Of a stretch of 64,000 nucleotides of DNA, positions 56,560-64,000 are shown in pieces (position 1 is the stretch's first letter; each line of letters starts with the position of its first letter). Location: positions 310,001 through 374,000 of the forward strand of contig NZ_CP023406.1 in NCBI RefSeq assembly GCF_002327105.1. Direction: 5' to 3'. This stretch comes from Luteimonas chenhongjianii. GTDB lineage: Bacteria > Pseudomonadota > Gammaproteobacteria > Xanthomonadales > Xanthomonadaceae. Made by a program: the position numbers and the translations under genes. Below the pieces are notes generated by a model. It was given only the letters and a program-made list of their open reading frames with translations. It was not told the origin of the DNA and made no database searches.

Positions 56560-57792
56560 CTAGTGACGCGTCGTCGCCGCACCTTCGGCAGCCGGCGTTC
56601 GCGCAACCCGGTCACCGGCATTGACGTTCGAGACGACCGCCGCGAACCGCGGGTCCACGCCGTCATCTCCCGCGTCACCGTCCGCCGCCGCAGGCGCCTC
56701 GGCTACAGGTGGCGGGCCCGGGATGACCTTGGTCAACTGACCGTCGGCGCTCAGCACGTGAGCGAACTCGCCGATCGAAATGAGCTCGCCCTTCCCGGGA
56801 ATCTTTTCCCCCGGCACGAACCGCGTCCCGTCCGACGCCAGCAGATGCGGGTTGGCGCCGCGCACGATGGAGACGATGTGGACCTCGGGCGGCTCATTCG
56901 CCTGCTCGAGTTCGTCGGCCGGAATCGCACCGCCCGGGGTTCGCGGCACGATGCGCTGGACGCCCGGGATGTCGGCCACCGCACGCGACCAGGCGATCCG
57001 TTCGATTTCGGCGCCATCCTTGAACTCGCCGACCACTTCCACATCGCCATTGCCGACGTAGCGCGCCTGCACCGGAATCGAATGGCCGCGAAACATCTCG
57101 GCGACATCGCTGGCGATGTTCTCGCCGGTGCGGATCTGCAGCGTGGCGTCGATGTTCTCGGCGCGCACCTGATTGCGCAGCCGCTCCAGTGTTGCGCTGT
57201 CGTCGACGGCGCCGGTCACCGTGGCGCGACCGTTCGCGGCGTCACTGATCTGCACATTGGCCACACGATGCTCATCCAGAAGCGCGGTCAACCGGTCGCG
57301 CTGCTCCGCGCTGTTGTCGGGTGCCGGCAGTACGGCGGCGAAAATCGCCAGCGAAGCCAGCGAAAGCGCTGCGGCCCCGGCGATCCAGGGCAGCTTGCGC
57401 ACGAACGCGCTGCGCGGCGGCTGGGCCTCGTCGTCGGGGGCGAAGACGGTGACGAACGCATCCCACGCCGGGTCATCCTCGCGGCCGAACGCGATCACCG
57501 CCTCGCCGATGTGGATCGGCTGGACCGCGGACAGCTCCACGGGATCGCCCGGGTCAATCGCCTGCGCGCCGATCTTCACCGGCGCATCGAGCGCCCGCAC
57601 CAGGAAGCGTCCACCGACCAGGCTCACCAGCGCGTGGTGGGCGGCCACGCCATCGTCGGCCAGCACGATGTCGCAATCATCGCCGCTGCCGACAAGAATC
57701 ATCTCCTCGGACGCCAGCACGCGGCTCGCACCGGCATGCAGTCCGTCGACGATGCGCAGCACGTTGTGCGCCGTGGTTTGGTGCTCGGTCAT
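56560..57792 (-). CDS. sctD: SctD inner-membrane ring protein
   Basis: 410 residues. N-terminal cytosolic FHA-like domain (VLRIVDGLHAGASRVLASEE, CDIVLADDGVAAHHALVSLV), one TM helix at about 135-155 (WIAGAAALSLASLAIFAAVL), then periplasmic BON/ring-building repeats (VQISDAANGRATVTGAVDD, DVEVVGEFKDGAEIERIAW). The C-terminus adds a domain with ANPHLLASDGTRFVPGEKIP plus an acidic tail. This is the HrpQ/YscD type. It pairs with SctJ and binds SctK. Confidence 0.88.
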   Translation of the reverse strand: MTEHQTTAHNVLRIVDGLHAGASRVLASEEMILVGSGDDCDIVLADDGVAAHHALVSLVGGRFLVRALDAPVKIGAQAIDPGDPVELSAVQPIHIGEAVIAFGREDDPAWDAFVTVFAPDDEAQPPRSAFVRKLPWIAGAAALSLASLAIFAAVLPAPDNSAEQRDRLTALLDEHRVANVQISDAANGRATVTGAVDDSATLERLRNQVRAENIDATLQIRTGENIASDVAEMFRGHSIPVQARYVGNGDVEVVGEFKDGAEIERIAWSRAVADIPGVQRIVPRTPGGAIPADELEQANEPPEVHIVSIVRGANPHLLASDGTRFVPGEKIPGKGELISIGEFAHVLSADGQLTKVIPGPPPVAEAPAAADGDAGDDGVDPRFAAVVSNVNAGDRVARTPAAEGAATTRH

Positions 57793-57873
57793 GACAGTCC
57801 TCTCTTCGCCTGCGCGGCACCTGCCGACTCGACGGCATTCGCGAAGCGCTGGCGCCTGTTTGAAGCGGCTCGA

Positions 57874-59961
57874 CTACGCATTGATCTGCCCCGCCTGCAC
57901 GATGCGCAGGTCCGGCGCGAGTTCCTGGTAAGAAAGCACCGGCAGGTCGAAGAAGTCGACCTCCATGAGCTTGCGCAGGTGCCTTCGCACGTCCAGCGAA
58001 CACAACAGCACCGGCTTGACCCCGGGCGCCTGACGGGCCAGGTGCGCGCGCACCTCGTTGCCCAGGCGTCCGGCCAGCTCAGGGGAGATTGCAAGTTGGC
58101 TGGCACCGCCCGCCACGCGGACCGATTGCCGCAACTTGTCCTCGAGTTCCGGATGGATCAACAGTACATGCAGGGTGCGCTCATCGTCTGAATAGCGATC
58201 CGCGATTTCACGCTTGAGCGCGACGCGCACGTACTCGGTCAACAGGACCACATCCTTCTCGCGCCCACCCACGTCGGTGATCGCTTCGAACGCATCGCGC
58301 AGATTGCGCACCGGCACGCCTTCTTCGGAGAGGCGGCGCAGCACGTCCGCGACGCGCTGCGGGGCGACGACACGCAACATCTCCTTGACCAGGTCGGGAT
58401 AGTCGCGCTGCATCTTCGCAAACAGGTTCGACGTTTCCTGGATCCCCAGGAAACCGCCCATGCGCCGACGGATCGCCGCCGCTGCGTGGTTGCCCAGAAC
58501 GTCAAGCGGCGCCTGAGTGCTCTCACTCGGCGTCTGTACCCATTCGCCGGCGACCACCGCGGGATAGAACCCGGCCAGCTTCGAGGCGTTCGCTGCGGTG
58601 TCGGGCTGCGGTTCCAGCACGGCATCGCTGCGCAGACGACCCGTTGCGATGCGCGCGCCGAACGCGGTGAGACGGTATTCGTCTTCGCCGAGCGTCGGCA
58701 CGATGCGCAGCGATGGCACCGGCACCGGCACGCCGTATTCCTCGCGCAGACGCTGCGCCACATCGACGACCCGCGCTTCGAGGTTGTGGCCGCCGAGCGT
58801 CTGCGCCAGCAGTGGCGATACCTGCAGTTGCAGCGGCGGCGGAGGCGCCAGGTCGTCGCGTTCCATCGACTGCTGTGCGTCCGCCACCACCTCTTCGTCG
58901 GTGACACGGAACGCGCGGCGCAGCAGTTCGAACTGGTGGCGGTAGTGATAGGCGCTGAAGGTGAGCAGTCCCACGCCGAGCACGAGAAAGACCGCCCAGG
59001 GAAAGCCGGGAATCAGCGTCATCAGCAGCGCGAGGATGCCGGTGATCAGGATCACCCGCGGCTGGCCCGAGACCTGCCGCGTGATCGCGTCTCCCAGATG
59101 GCGGTCGTCGATCTCGCCCGTGGTGCGCGTGACGATGAGGCCGGCCGCGATCGTGGCGAGGATCGCCGGGATCTGCGACACCAGGCCATCGCCGATGGTC
59201 AGGATGCTGTAGACGTGGGTCGCCTCGGCCAGCGGCATGCCGCGCTGGAGCACGCCGATCGCGAGGCCGCCGAGCAGGTTGATCAGGATGATGACGATGC
59301 CGGCGATGGCGTCGCCCTTGACGAACTTCATTGCGCCGTCGAGCGAGCCGTGCAGCTGGCTTTCGGTCTCAAGCAGGCGGCGCTTGCGGCGCGCTTCGTC
59401 CTTGTCGATCAGGCCTGCGCGCAGATCGGAGTCGATCGACAGCTGCTTGCCCGGCATCGCATCGAGGGTGAAGCGGGCGGCGACTTCGGCGACGCGCTCG
59501 GCGCCCTTGGCGATGACGATGAACTGCACGACGGTGATGATGAGGAACACCACCATGCCGACCACCAGGTTGCCGCCGGCGACCAGGTTGCCGAAGGTCT
59601 CGACGATGTGGCCGCCCTCGGCGTGCAGCAGGATCGAGCGGGTGATCGCGATCGAGATGGCCAGCCGGAACAGCGTGGTCAGCAGCAGCACGCTGGGGAA
59701 GCTGGAGAACGCCACCGGCGTCGGAATGTAGATGCCCAGCAGGAGCAGGCCGAAGCCGATCGAGATGTTGACCGCGACCAGCGTGTCGAGGATCACGAGC
59801 GGCAGCGGCAGGATCATCACGCTGATGATCGTCACCGCCGCGAAGGCGAGGACCACATCGCTGTAACCGAGCTTGGCGCGGGGGGCGGCGCCGGCGGGAG
59901 CCCCGGTCAGCGTGGCGAGTAACGCCCTCATCCGGGCACCGTCAGGTCGGGCTGGCGCCAT
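57874..59961 (-). CDS. sctV: SctV export-gate protein
   Basis: 695 residues from ATG 59961, which has AGGGA upstream; ATG 59931 is a weaker alternative. The N-terminal half has seven or eight TM helices with the FHIPEP signature (RFTLDAMPGKQLSIDSDL) and HVYSILTIGDGLVSQIPAIL. The C-terminal half is the cytosolic ring domain (DYPDLVKEMLRVVAPQRVAD). Length is normal for SctV. It forms the nonameric export gate. Non-flagellar assignment follows from the neighbours. Confidence 0.95.
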   Translation of the reverse strand: MAPARPDGARMRALLATLTGAPAGAAPRAKLGYSDVVLAFAAVTIISVMILPLPLVILDTLVAVNISIGFGLLLLGIYIPTPVAFSSFPSVLLLTTLFRLAISIAITRSILLHAEGGHIVETFGNLVAGGNLVVGMVVFLIITVVQFIVIAKGAERVAEVAARFTLDAMPGKQLSIDSDLRAGLIDKDEARRKRRLLETESQLHGSLDGAMKFVKGDAIAGIVIILINLLGGLAIGVLQRGMPLAEATHVYSILTIGDGLVSQIPAILATIAAGLIVTRTTGEIDDRHLGDAITRQVSGQPRVILITGILALLMTLIPGFPWAVFLVLGVGLLTFSAYHYRHQFELLRRAFRVTDEEVVADAQQSMERDDLAPPPPLQLQVSPLLAQTLGGHNLEARVVDVAQRLREEYGVPVPVPSLRIVPTLGEDEYRLTAFGARIATGRLRSDAVLEPQPDTAANASKLAGFYPAVVAGEWVQTPSESTQAPLDVLGNHAAAAIRRRMGGFLGIQETSNLFAKMQRDYPDLVKEMLRVVAPQRVADVLRRLSEEGVPVRNLRDAFEAITDVGGREKDVVLLTEYVRVALKREIADRYSDDERTLHVLLIHPELEDKLRQSVRVAGGASQLAISPELAGRLGNEVRAHLARQAPGVKPVLLCSLDVRRHLRKLMEVDFFDLPVLSYQELAPDLRIVQAGQINA

Positions 59962-60081
59962 GGCGTCCCTGCGTCGCTTCCCGAACCGGGAAACGCGCGG
60001 GAACCGGGGGTCCCACACCTGCTGGTGTCCATTCGGCGCATCTTGCCCCTGACCTCGTGCGTCACATTGTGCCCCTGTACG

Positions 60082-60094
60082 ATAGCCGGGCTAT
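60082..60094. promoter_or_regulatory. Dyad ATAGCC-G-GGCTAT upstream of sctV
   Basis: A perfect 6-bp inverted repeat in the 243-bp gap between the FliO-like gene and sctV. It differs from the islet dyads. On the minus strand TTGACC lies close by (about 60108), but a correctly spaced -10 is not clear. It may be an operator or a weak hairpin. Confidence 0.3.
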
Positions 60095-60204
60095 GTTATG
60101 AACAGGTCAAACCAATGTTGCAACCACGATCCGATCAAACTGTGCTGCCGGGGTGAAGACGGCCGCCGCAAGTCTCCGGACTGCAGCGTCAGGCTCACAG
60201 CGAT

Positions 60205-60645
60205 TTAACGATGTCCGTCGATATTGACCGGCAGTTCAGGGGACGCAGCAGCAGTGGATGAAACAGGGGTTTGCAGATCTTCAGGGGCCATATCGGTGAC
60301 GAAATTCACTGAATGGGCGCCCACGCCGATCGCGAAGACACGGCCGCCCCGGGATTTCACCAGTACGAGGCGTTCGCGGGGTCCAACGGGCAGGATCTGC
60401 ACCACCGACAACGGGGCATCACTGCCCGACAAGCCGTAACGCCGACGCAGAAGACGCAGCAGGAAGAGCAGGCCCGCGATGATCAGTACCAGCGGAATCA
60501 GGATGGCAAGCAATTCGCCAATGAATGAATCACCGGGTGTTGGCGCGGCCGCGGCGGGAGCGACGCCGGCCAGCGCGAGTCCAGGGGCCATGACGGCGGC
60601 AGCGGCCAGAGGGAAGCAGAAGCGGGACGAGCGTGCGTGGACCAT
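60205..60645 (-). CDS. FliO-like membrane protein within the T3SS locus
   Basis: 146 residues from ATG 60645. A signal-like N-terminus (LAAAAVMAPGLALAGVAPAA), one TM helix (AILIPLVLIIAGLLFLLRLL), and the FliO core: LSVVQILPVGPRERLVLVKS, GRVFAIGVGAHSVNFVTDM. FliO assists assembly of the FliP/Q/R export core in flagella; most injectisomes lack it. Here it lies between sctV and the sensor kinase, with sctR (the FliP homologue) 2.8 kb away. It is the first gene of the minus-strand T3SS run. Confidence 0.82.
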   Translation of the reverse strand: MVHARSSRFCFPLAAAAVMAPGLALAGVAPAAAAPTPGDSFIGELLAILIPLVLIIAGLLFLLRLLRRRYGLSGSDAPLSVVQILPVGPRERLVLVKSRGGRVFAIGVGAHSVNFVTDMAPEDLQTPVSSTAAASPELPVNIDGHR

Positions 60646-60714
60646 GGGGACTCGGAGCAAGGGCACCCGGGCGGTGCGCCGCCACGTTAGCAGCGAACCG
60701 ATGTCGCGCAGCGC

Positions 60715-61824
60715 ATGACGCCATCCCCCGGTTCTCGTCGTCCCGGCGCCGCGCGCGCCCCCGCCAGGCCCGCCACAGAGGCTGCGCGGGCGTTGAACGA
60801 GGTCCTCGAGGCGGTACCGTTCGCCTGCGCGGCCTTCGACCGGGCGACCGGCGCGCTGGTCGCCGGCAACAGCCGGTTCGAGGCCGACCTCGGCACGCTG
60901 CCCGGCCATGCCCAGCGCGACGCCCTGCTGGCCACGCTGTATGGCGAGCTCAGTGGCGACGCGCGTGGCCAGGAAATCCGCGCACCCGGCAGCGGCCGCT
61001 GGTACGCGTTGCACTGGCGTGAGCTCGATTGCGGGGACCGTGCGCTGTCACTGCTCACCGCGGTCGACATCAGCGAGCGCATCGAAGCGCTCGACTCGCA
61101 CAGATCGCAGCAGGAGAAACTGCTTTTCACCTCGCGGATGATGTCGGTCGGGGAGATGGCGGCAACGCTTGCCCACGAACTCAACCAGCCGCTGGCGGCG
61201 ATCGTGAACTACCTCAACGGCAGCCTGCGCCTGGTCTCGCAGGCCGGCGGCCCGGTGCAGGTGGAACGTGCCCTGATGGCCGCACGCACCCAGGCCGAAC
61301 ATGCCAGCGCGGTGATCGCGCGGGTGCGCGAATTCGTCCGGGCGCGGGAGCCCAGGCGCGATGCGCAGGACCTGCCGCTGATCGTGGACACGGTGCTCGA
61401 ACTGTTGCGGCTGGAGGCCGAACGGATGCAGCTGCGGGTGGAACTGGCGCTCGCGGGTGGGCTGCCGGCGGTCTACGCGGATCGCGTCATGGTCGAACAG
61501 GTCCTGCTGAACCTGGTCAAGAACGCGATCGAAGCCATGCGCGAAGTGCCTGCCGCGCAGCGTGGCCTGCGCATCGAGGCCCGCGTGAACCTCGACGGCG
61601 ACGTCGAGGTACGCGTCTGCGACCGCGGGCCAGGCCTGAGCCAGGCGGAAAGCGAACAACTGTTCTCGCCGTTCTACACGACCAAATCGGATGGACTCGG
61701 GATCGGGCTGGCGATCTGCCGGTCGATCATCGAGTACCACGAGGGCCGCCTGTTCTTCGAAGCCCGGGACGGCGGCGGTAGTGTGTTCGGCTTCACGCTG
61801 CCGACGCCCGACAGGAGGATGTGA
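60715..61824 (+). CDS. FixL/StyS-like histidine kinase of the T3SS locus
   Basis: 369 residues from ATG 60715, cytosolic. A PAS-like domain at about 25-125 (VPFACAAFDRATGALVAGNS) precedes HisKA (SVGEMAATLAHELNQPLAAI, phospho-His in AHELNQP) and HATPase_c (VLLNLVKNAIEAM, GLGIGLAICRSIIEYHEGRL). The HELNQP box is that of FixL-type kinases that pair with LuxR-family regulators. Its partner follows immediately. The signal is not predictable; no haem-pocket His is evident. It is divergent from the FliO-like gene with a 69-bp spacer. Confidence 0.9.
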   Translation: MTPSPGSRRPGAARAPARPATEAARALNEVLEAVPFACAAFDRATGALVAGNSRFEADLGTLPGHAQRDALLATLYGELSGDARGQEIRAPGSGRWYALHWRELDCGDRALSLLTAVDISERIEALDSHRSQQEKLLFTSRMMSVGEMAATLAHELNQPLAAIVNYLNGSLRLVSQAGGPVQVERALMAARTQAEHASAVIARVREFVRAREPRRDAQDLPLIVDTVLELLRLEAERMQLRVELALAGGLPAVYADRVMVEQVLLNLVKNAIEAMREVPAAQRGLRIEARVNLDGDVEVRVCDRGPGLSQAESEQLFSPFYTTKSDGLGIGLAICRSIIEYHEGRLFFEARDGGGSVFGFTLPTPDRRM

Positions 61825-61826
61825 GC

Positions 61827-62426
61827 ATGCCCGCGACCACGTGCATCTATCTCGTCGACGACAACGACGGCTTCCGCGATTCCACCGCCTGGCTGCTGGA
61901 GACCGCTGGCTTCGAGGTGCGGGCATTCGCATCCGGCGCCGCGTTCCTGACCCTGTTCGACAACACCCGGCACGGGGATGGCGAATGCCTGGTGTCGGAC
62001 ATCCGCATGCCGGAAATGAGTGGTCTGCAGCTGCAGGACGAACTGCTGCGGCGCGGCTCGACCCTCCCGCTGGTGTTCGTGACCGCACATGGCGACGTGC
62101 CGCTGGCGGTCGAGGCAATGCGCAAGGGCGCGTCGAACTTCCTCGAAAAGCCCTTCAGCGACGACGCCCTGATCGGCGCGCTCCGCACCGCCCTGAGCCG
62201 GGAACGCGTGCAGGCCGGGTCGCCGCAGGGCGCCGTGCTGGCGAAGCTGAGCCCGCGCGAGCGGCAGGTGCTCGATCTCGTGGTGGCCAGCAAACCCAAC
62301 AAGATCATTGCCGACATCCTCGGCATCAGCATCAAGACCGTCGAACTGCATCGGGCCAACATGATGAGCAAACTGGGCGTGCGATCGCTCCCCGAACTGA
62401 TGAAGGTGGCGTTGGGCCATGGCTGA
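61827..62426 (+). CDS. FixJ-family response regulator of the T3SS locus
   Basis: 199 residues from ATG 61827, eight bases after AGGAGG; GTG 61821 overlaps the kinase stop but is too close to the ribosome site. Receiver domain (IYLVDDNDGFRDS, CLVSDIRMPEMSG with Asp about 58, FVTAHGDVPLAVEAMRKGAS, FLEKPF) and LuxR-type HTH (LSPRERQVLDLVVASKPNKI, GISIKTVELHRANMMSKLGV). FixJ-type regulators bind dyads as dimers when phosphorylated, so it is the natural candidate for the islet dyads. It overlaps the sctQ start by eight bases. Confidence 0.92.
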   Translation: MPATTCIYLVDDNDGFRDSTAWLLETAGFEVRAFASGAAFLTLFDNTRHGDGECLVSDIRMPEMSGLQLQDELLRRGSTLPLVFVTAHGDVPLAVEAMRKGASNFLEKPFSDDALIGALRTALSRERVQAGSPQGAVLAKLSPRERQVLDLVVASKPNKIIADILGISIKTVELHRANMMSKLGVRSLPELMKVALGHG

Positions 62427-63468
62427 CGCGATGACGGGGCGTGCCGGTCCTACGCCGCTGCGCGAGCGCCTGCCGCGGCTCTCGCCGGTCCAGGCCGACA
62501 CCCTGCGCCAGCTGCATGGGCGCCCGCGGCAATGGGTCACCCCGGCCGGCACCCTGCGTCTTCGCGCCGGACGCGCACCGCGGCCGGATGGAACGGACGC
62601 CGGCGTCTTCGAACTCGATGCCGACGGCACCCGCCTGGGCCTGCGTCTGGCCTCGCATCCCGCCGCCGACGGCGACGCCCTGCACTGGCAGGATCGCGAC
62701 GGCCGCGCGCGCGTGCTGGCCTGGAGCCTCGCCCACGAGGCGACGCTGGTGCAGATCAGCGATGCGCTCGGCACCTCGTTGTTGCCGCTGCCCGACGCGC
62801 CGCCGCCCCCGGCCGCGGACGTGGTCTGGATGGACCTGGACATCGCCTCGCCCGATGGCGCCGCCGCGGTGCACGGCAGCCTGCGCGCACCGGCGACCTG
62901 GCTGCAGGACCTGCTCTCCCGAGCCGACGCCGGGCCGCGTGTGCCGGTCGATCCGGGCGCATGGCGCCAGCTGCCCGTGATCGCGACCGTGGCGATTCCT
63001 GCACCGCCGCTCACCGTCGCCGATGTCCGCAGCCTGCGCCCGGGCGATGTCGTGGTGGTCGGTCACGTTCGCCTGCCGCCCTTGCATGCCCACGCCGCCG
63101 GCCTGCGCTGGCCGGTGCGTGCCGGGCCGGACGGATGGCGCATCGACGGCCCCGCCGCCCCCCACCCCCGTTTCCAGGAGATGCCCCGCATGAGCGAAAC
63201 CGACGCGACCGACACCCCGACGACGGACGAAGCGCCCGCCGCAGAAGACCCGACGGGTCGCCTGCCGGTCGAGATCGAGTTCGAAGTCGGCAAGCTCGAA
63301 CTCCGGCTCTCCGACATCGCAGCCCTGCAGCCCGGTTACGTGTTCGCGCTGCCTGCGCATCTCGAAGGCGCCAACGTCACGATCCGCGTCAATGGCCAGG
63401 TGACGGGCCAGGGCGAACTGGTCGCGGTCGGCGACACGCTGGGCGTCCGCCTGCTGTCCTGGAGCTGA
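62419..63468 (+). CDS. sctQ: SctQ cytosolic ring (C-ring-like) protein
   Basis: 349 residues from ATG 62419. Two SpoA (FliN-like) modules: about 185-235 ([20 protein letters not shown]) and about 280-349 (LPVEIEFEVGKLELRLSDIA, LQPGYVFALPAHLEGANVTI, GELVAVGDTLGVRLLSW). The first 180 residues are the variable N-terminal domain. It forms the sorting-platform pods with SctL and SctK. The second SpoA can be made separately from an internal start at 63190. It overlaps the regulator gene by eight bases and precedes sctR. Confidence 0.9.
   Translation: MADAMTGRAGPTPLRERLPRLSPVQADTLRQLHGRPRQWVTPAGTLRLRAGRAPRPDGTDAGVFELDADGTRLGLRLASHPAADGDALHWQDRDGRARVLAWSLAHEATLVQISDALGTSLLPLPDAPPPPAADVVWMDLDIASPDGAAAVHGSLRAPATWLQDLLSRADAGPRVPVDPGAWRQLPVIATVAIPAPPLTVADVRSLRPGDVVVVGHVRLPPLHAHAAGLRWPVRAGPDGWRIDGPAAPHPRFQEMPRMSETDATDTPTTDEAPAAEDPTGRLPVEIEFEVGKLELRLSDIAALQPGYVFALPAHLEGANVTIRVNGQVTGQGELVAVGDTLGVRLLSWS
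63176..63192 (+). promoter_or_regulatory. Internal ribosome site and start for SctQ-C
   Basis: AGGAG at 63176-63180 is followed by an in-frame ATG at 63190 (MSETDATD), nine bases away; an ATG at 63181 is too close. Translation here would give a 92-residue C-terminal SpoA fragment, equivalent to the YscQ-C and SpaO-short products known from other T3SS. Confidence 0.5.
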
Positions 63469-63471
63469 GGC

Positions 63472-64000
63472 ATGGATTTCAGCACGTTCTCGCCTGCACT
63501 CGTCCTGGTGACGGTGGTCAGCCTTGCGCTGGCGCCGTTCGTGGCCGTGATGGTGACTTCGTTCACCAAGATCGTCGTGGTGCTCAGCCTGCTGCGCAAC
63601 GCACTCGGCCTGCAGCAGGTGCCGCCGAACGTGGTCATCAACGGCCTGGCGATCGTGCTGTCGATCTACGTGATGTACCCGGTGATCCTCGACGTCAACG
63701 AAGCCGTGCAGGCCCGTCTCGAGGGCCGGCCACCGCCGGCCTCGGTGCAGCGCCAGATCGATGCCCGCGCACAGGCGCAGGCCGTCCGCGAAGGGCGGCC
63801 CATCGAGGTGCGGCCTGCCCCCCCCGCCGCGGACCCTGCCGAAGCGCCGGCAGCGGCGAGCCCGGCAGCGGCCGACGCGCTGGCCGCCGAAGCGCAGGCA
63901 CGCAACGGCGGCGAAGCGGTCGACCCGATGTTCTCCGCTGTGCGTGGCGGGTCGAGCAATGATCCGCGTGCACCGCAGGACGATGCGCAGCCGCAGGGTC
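63472..64000 (+). CDS. sctR: SctR export-gate protein, cut by window end
   Basis: The first 176 residues, starting at ATG 63472 three bases after the sctQ stop. The N-terminus is clear FliP/SctR: VMVTSFTKIVVVLSLLRNAL, GLQQVPPNVVINGLAIVLSI, YVMYPVILDVNEAVQARL. From residue about 90 it continues with at least 85 residues rich in Ala, Pro, Arg and Glu (QAQAVREGRPIEVRPAPPAA and similar) where normal SctR has a short loop. The conserved C-terminal helices are expected beyond the window. sctS, sctT and sctU probably follow. Confidence 0.9.
   Translation, partial: MDFSTFSPALVLVTVVSLALAPFVAVMVTSFTKIVVVLSLLRNALGLQQVPPNVVINGLAIVLSIYVMYPVILDVNEAVQARLEGRPPPASVQRQIDARAQAQAVREGRPIEVRPAPPAADPAEAPAAASPAAADALAAEAQARNGGEAVDPMFSAVRGGSSNDPRAPQDDAQPQG

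Noticed and set aside
44633..63471. HrpX-type PIP boxes (TTCGB-N15-TTCGB)
   Set aside because: I looked upstream of the T3SS and islet genes and found no convincing pair; the repeated dyad is a different motif.
44753..64000. Reading the secretion locus as flagellar
   Set aside because: FliO-, FliJ-, FliH- and FliP-like proteins fit both, but SctD (YscD type), lipoprotein SctJ and YscI-type SctI are injectisome components, and no flagellin, hook or basal-rod gene is present.

Overview
The window is GC-rich (roughly 68-70% by eye) gammaproteobacterial chromosome. Gene content and order (rubredoxin-thiE-hemL, PPi-dependent phosphofructokinase beside short adk and mpl, DedA-PAP2 fusion, rrn operon with Ile and Ala tRNAs in the spacer) fit the Lysobacteraceae/Xanthomonadaceae, most like Lysobacter or Luteimonas. 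The genus is inferred from remembered family patterns, not from a search.

Layout. 1-17.4 kb: housekeeping and accessory genes, namely an EEP-family hydrolase, a PNPOx protein with a basic tail, an MFS transporter, a coupled DUF72 / hybrid histidine kinase set, a DUF5671 pair, a DinG-type helicase, DNA polymerase IV and a Pat-like acyl-CoA synthetase/acetyltransferase. A five-copy hairpin-rich tandem repeat lies at 12.5-13.2 kb. 17.4-23.9 kb: a complete rRNA operon on the minus strand (tandem duplicated promoters, 16S, tRNA-Ile, tRNA-Ala, 23S, 5S, terminator). 24-44.6 kb: thiamine, haem and arginine genes, peptidoglycan recycling (mpl), nucleotide enzymes (adk, tdk), DNA repair (mutM, rep), lipoproteins and a HIT gene broken by a one-base frameshift.

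44.7-64 kb is the most interesting part: a non-flagellar type III secretion (T3SS) locus. A long minus-strand run encodes a FliO-like protein, SctV, SctD, a 108-aa protein, SctI, SctJ, SctK, SctL, SctN, SctO and SctP. A divergent plus-strand run encodes a FixL/FixJ-like two-component pair, SctQ and SctR (cut by the window end). Left of it, at 44.7-50.3 kb, is an islet of small proteins I cannot assign: an Ala/Pro-rich membrane protein, two related secreted proteins, a paralogue of the 108-aa T3SS protein, a glycine-rich hydrophobic peptide, and short helical proteins sharing a G-x-A-x-A-W tail.

That islet carries a 16-bp dyad, CTAGGG-N4-CCCTAG, in five copies upstream of its transcription units. 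I saw it nowhere else in the window. The simplest model is a regulon operator, possibly read by the FixJ-like regulator in the same locus. The shared operator, the duplicated 108-aa family and the unexplained small proteins make the islet the best candidate for an undescribed T3SS accessory or effector module. Secretin, SctS/T/U, translocon and chaperone genes are not visible here.
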